A DNA stretch of 64,000 bases. Source: Pseudodesulfovibrio sp. S3. Its GTDB lineage: Bacteria; Desulfobacterota; Desulfovibrionia; Desulfovibrionales; Desulfovibrionaceae. The stretch lies in contig NZ_QTZO01000001.1 of assembly GCF_004025585.1 (NCBI RefSeq), positions 124,001 through 188,000 of the forward strand, written 5' to 3'. Below, one piece after another: positions 61,663 through 64,000 of this stretch. Under the pieces are notes generated by a model, which was not told the origin of the DNA, ran no database searches, and saw only the letters and a program-made list of their open reading frames with translations. The translations under genes and the position numbers were made by a program. Positions within the stretch are counted from its first letter, which is position 1. Each line of letters begins with the position of its first letter.

Positions 61663-62271
61663 TCACCTGTTGGCGTTGGTATACGCGTTGGCGGCCCGGA
61701 ACTTGGCGGCGTTGGCCGCAGACTTGGGCTGGATCGGCGGGTTTTGGACTGTCGGCGGGACCTGCCGGGGATCGGGCTTGTCTGCCTGATTGGGGCCTCC
61801 GCTTGTCGGAACATTGGCCTTGTATTGTGTCTGTAGGGGGATTGGGGCCGGCACGGTCGGGGGAGTAACGCTTTTCGGACTGGCGGCAGGTGCTGCCTTG
61901 CCGTCGTGCGTGGGCACGACCTGGGCGTAGGCGGAACGCAGTCCATCCAGAATCCTGATGACGTCGTCGATCATCTTGTTGTCCAGTCTGATGTTCGCCT
62001 TGACCAGTTGGGTAGTGCAGAACAGGTACAATTGGCCGAGTCTGGGAGTAATGTCGCCGCCCTTTTCCTTGTTCAGGCTTTCGGACAACTCATGGATGAT
62101 CGCCATTGCCTTGGATATATAAATACCTTTTTTGGCGAAATCCTTGTTGTCGATTTCGACCTTGGCTTGCTTGAGGAATTTGATTGCAGCCTCATAGAGC
62201 ATGAGGAGGAGTTCCCCCTGAGTTGTGGTTTCAACCTGGGTCGCAAGGTATGCCTTTGCTGGATTGGCCAT
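61663..62271 (-). CDS. fliS: Flagellar export chaperone FliS with long C-terminal tail
   Basis: FliS binds flagellin in the cytoplasm and hands it to the export gate. Residues 1 to about 118 match FliS (KAYLATQVETTTQGELLLML, YEAAIKFLKQAKVEIDN, LYLFCTTQLVKANIRLDNKM). A tail of about 80 residues rich in Pro, Ala, Thr and Gln follows, not found in typical FliS of about 125-135 residues. ATG 62271 has GGAG seven bases ahead. It follows fliD by ten bases. Confidence 0.92.
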   Translation of the reverse strand: MANPAKAYLATQVETTTQGELLLMLYEAAIKFLKQAKVEIDNKDFAKKGIYISKAMAIIHELSESLNKEKGGDITPRLGQLYLFCTTQLVKANIRLDNKMIDDVIRILDGLRSAYAQVVPTHDGKAAPAASPKSVTPPTVPAPIPLQTQYKANVPTSGGPNQADKPDPRQVPPTVQNPPIQPKSAANAAKFRAANAYTNANR

Positions 62272-62281
62272 CAATCTCTCC

Positions 62282-63973
62282 TTAAGTTGAAAGCTGCGCT
62301 AACGCTGATTCGAGTTGTCCCTGCTTGAGTTGGTACTGGCCAAGCAGTGTATCCAGGCGAGAGTATTTCAGTCGTAGGTTTGTTTCCAATTTGCTGATTC
62401 GCTTTTCTTCGTATGCGATCTTGTCATCAATGGAGTCCATGATCTCTTTGTAATTGTTTTGCAAGACCGCTAAGGGACCGCCTTCATAGGTAAATTCATT
62501 GAAAGGCTTGGTCAATTCCTTTAATTCCTGGATCATCTCGCCGGTTTTACCGACCTTGACCGCAATTTCTCCCGTATAGGTTCCGGCGGCAGTGGTGTTC
62601 AGCTCCAGGGCCATACCGGTTGCGTCACCGGTCAGCCCGGTAATTGACCAGCCGGAGACCTTGGCGTCCTCTCCGTTGATGGTGGCGCTGATGAGTTTGG
62701 TGCCGTCGCTGACCACTTCGACATCGTAGATTCCACCCTTGGTGGTTCCGTCGATGAGAGAGTTGAATTTGAAATCGGGTGATTTGCTTTCGCCGGAGGC
62801 TTCGGCCGCAAAAAGTTTGGCCACGCCCAAAGGGTCGTCGTCCAGGGCTTCTTCGAGCTTCTCGTAATCGAGGATCAGCAGTCCGTATGTTTCAGACCCC
62901 TGTTCGGCATCGGTCATGATACCCAATTGTGACAAGGCGGAATACCTGTCTCCGCTCAAGGTGTCATCGTCCCAGACCGAGAAGCCGAGGCCTAATTCGG
63001 CCGTGATGTTTTTCAGGTTCTGGGACACCATGTCGACACCATAGTTGCCGGTCAGGATGGAACCTTCTCCCTCGTCGTCAACTTTGGTCAGGGCGATGAT
63101 CCTGGCGCGGATTTCATTGATCGAGGAGACGAATTTCGTGACGTTGTCCTCGATGCCCTGGGTGTCTGTGGTCACGGTCAGGCTTATCAAGGAACCAGGG
63201 TCGGCTTCCTTCAGGTTGAGCGTGATGCCCGAGATGACATCGTCCACTTTGTTGGAGTTACGTTCTATCCATCCTGCATTCGAAGCCGGGAAACCATCAA
63301 CGCGGATCTGTGAATTCTGGGCATCCTGGGTTTGGGTGAAGTCGCCTGCGCCGAAGATGAGGGAACCGGCATTGGAGATGACCAGTTGATGGTCGGCGCC
63401 CAGATCCTTGCCCGAGAGCTGAAGATGGTAGGAGGTGCCGTCAAAGACCGTCGATGCCTGGATGCGGTTGCGGGAATCCGTATGATTGTTGATGATATTG
63501 ACGAATCCCTCCAGGGTGGTCCCTGCTGAGATGTCGTTGATGGTATAGCTTTTGCCGCCATAGGAAAATGTAAAAGAGGTGGTGGACGAAGTGATGGATG
63601 ACGTCAGGGAACTTGCACCGGATGTGGTGATCAGGATGTCGTTGGTGGCCAGCTGATTGATCTCGACCGTATGGGTTGATTCGAGCGCATCGGCATTGCC
63701 GGTGGCAGTGAGCAAGTCGGTTTTGGAACTGGAAACGGCCTTGGTCATGAATTCGTTGAGTGTGTTGAATCCTTCCAGCGTGGTCTTGAGGCCGAGCATG
63801 GCCGTGTTGAGGGCCTTGAACTGTTCGTTCTTGGTCTCCCAGGTGGCCTTCCAGTTTTCCAGCCGCGTGACACGGGTCTGCTCTACCTTGACGAGACCTT
63901 CGATAAGCGTATTGAAGTCGGTCCCGTTGCCCAGGCCGGTAAAATTGATTGCACCCGATGTATACTCTGCCAT
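62282..63973 (-). CDS. fliD: Flagellar hook-associated protein 2 (filament cap)
   Basis: FliD caps the growing flagellar filament and guides flagellin folding. The 563-residue protein has the N-terminal domain (NFTGLGNGTDFNTLIEGLVK, VTRLENWKATWETKNEQFKA), a middle with the FliD IN motif region (STHTVEINQLATNDILITTS), and a C-terminal coiled-coil part (KEIMDSIDDKIAYEEKRISK). The start follows GATTAAGGATGGAGTC. The flagellin gene is probably upstream, outside the window. Confidence 0.95.
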   Translation of the reverse strand: MAEYTSGAINFTGLGNGTDFNTLIEGLVKVEQTRVTRLENWKATWETKNEQFKALNTAMLGLKTTLEGFNTLNEFMTKAVSSSKTDLLTATGNADALESTHTVEINQLATNDILITTSGASSLTSSITSSTTSFTFSYGGKSYTINDISAGTTLEGFVNIINNHTDSRNRIQASTVFDGTSYHLQLSGKDLGADHQLVISNAGSLIFGAGDFTQTQDAQNSQIRVDGFPASNAGWIERNSNKVDDVISGITLNLKEADPGSLISLTVTTDTQGIEDNVTKFVSSINEIRARIIALTKVDDEGEGSILTGNYGVDMVSQNLKNITAELGLGFSVWDDDTLSGDRYSALSQLGIMTDAEQGSETYGLLILDYEKLEEALDDDPLGVAKLFAAEASGESKSPDFKFNSLIDGTTKGGIYDVEVVSDGTKLISATINGEDAKVSGWSITGLTGDATGMALELNTTAAGTYTGEIAVKVGKTGEMIQELKELTKPFNEFTYEGGPLAVLQNNYKEIMDSIDDKIAYEEKRISKLETNLRLKYSRLDTLLGQYQLKQGQLESALAQLST

Positions 63974-64000
63974 GACTCCATCCTTAATCGGAAGATTTTT

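Overview
The window looks like chromosome of a sulfate-reducing Desulfovibrionales bacterium (Desulfovibrio / Pseudodesulfovibrio type). That placement is an inference from three things: the alternative heme pathway through siroheme (ahb genes with hemB), the futalosine route to menaquinone (mqnA, C, D, E), and GC-rich short intergenic repeats of a kind I associate with Desulfovibrio. No phage, insertion sequence, CRISPR array, tRNA or rRNA was seen, and no gap between genes exceeds 300 bases.

Region 1 (1-25233) is the transcription and translation superlocus, all on the + strand: the end of rpoB, rpoC, a terminator, the str group (rpsL, rpsG, fusA), a fresh promoter, then the S10, spc and alpha groups from rpsJ to rplQ with secY and map. 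tuf is absent between fusA and rpsJ, and adk and infA are absent around secY, map and rpmJ. A strong hairpin and T-run closes the block after rplQ.

Region 2 (25275-31930) has a LysR regulator, then a menaquinone cluster: a TetR regulator with mqnE, mqnC and mqnA on the - strand and mqnD divergent on the + strand. A perfect palindrome lies in the divergent gap. An EamA transporter follows, convergent with mqnD. Region 3 (31931-36546, - strand) is an Mla-type lipid transport operon: a STAS-permease fusion, an ATPase, an MCE protein and an auxiliary lipoprotein, with darP at the end. Region 4 (36732-40302) is an Lrp regulator followed by the bifunctional proline catabolic enzyme PutA.

Region 5 (40370-47734) is the most unusual part. 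A TetR gene with two matching operator palindromes around a good promoter leads into a SulP transporter with a large coiled-coil insertion. Next come a fusion of a cytidylate-kinase-like domain, a BON-like domain and a receiver; a membrane histidine kinase; a lone receiver; a histidine-kinase-like protein with no visible ATPase motifs; and another receiver. All run in one direction with small gaps and end at one terminator, which suggests a single signalling and transport unit.

Region 6 (47754-52211) holds a GNAT acetyltransferase, the ABC-F ATPase Uup, rpe, a periplasmic binding protein and a small membrane protein. Region 7 (52228-56411, - strand) is the heme cluster ahbC, hemB, ahbD and one siroheme decarboxylase subunit, with repeats in its gaps. 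Region 8 (56564-64000, - strand) has an OmpA-like lipoprotein, a small helical protein, a zinc-ribbon/Yip1-like membrane protein, two glycosyltransferases and the flagellar filament genes fliS and fliD.
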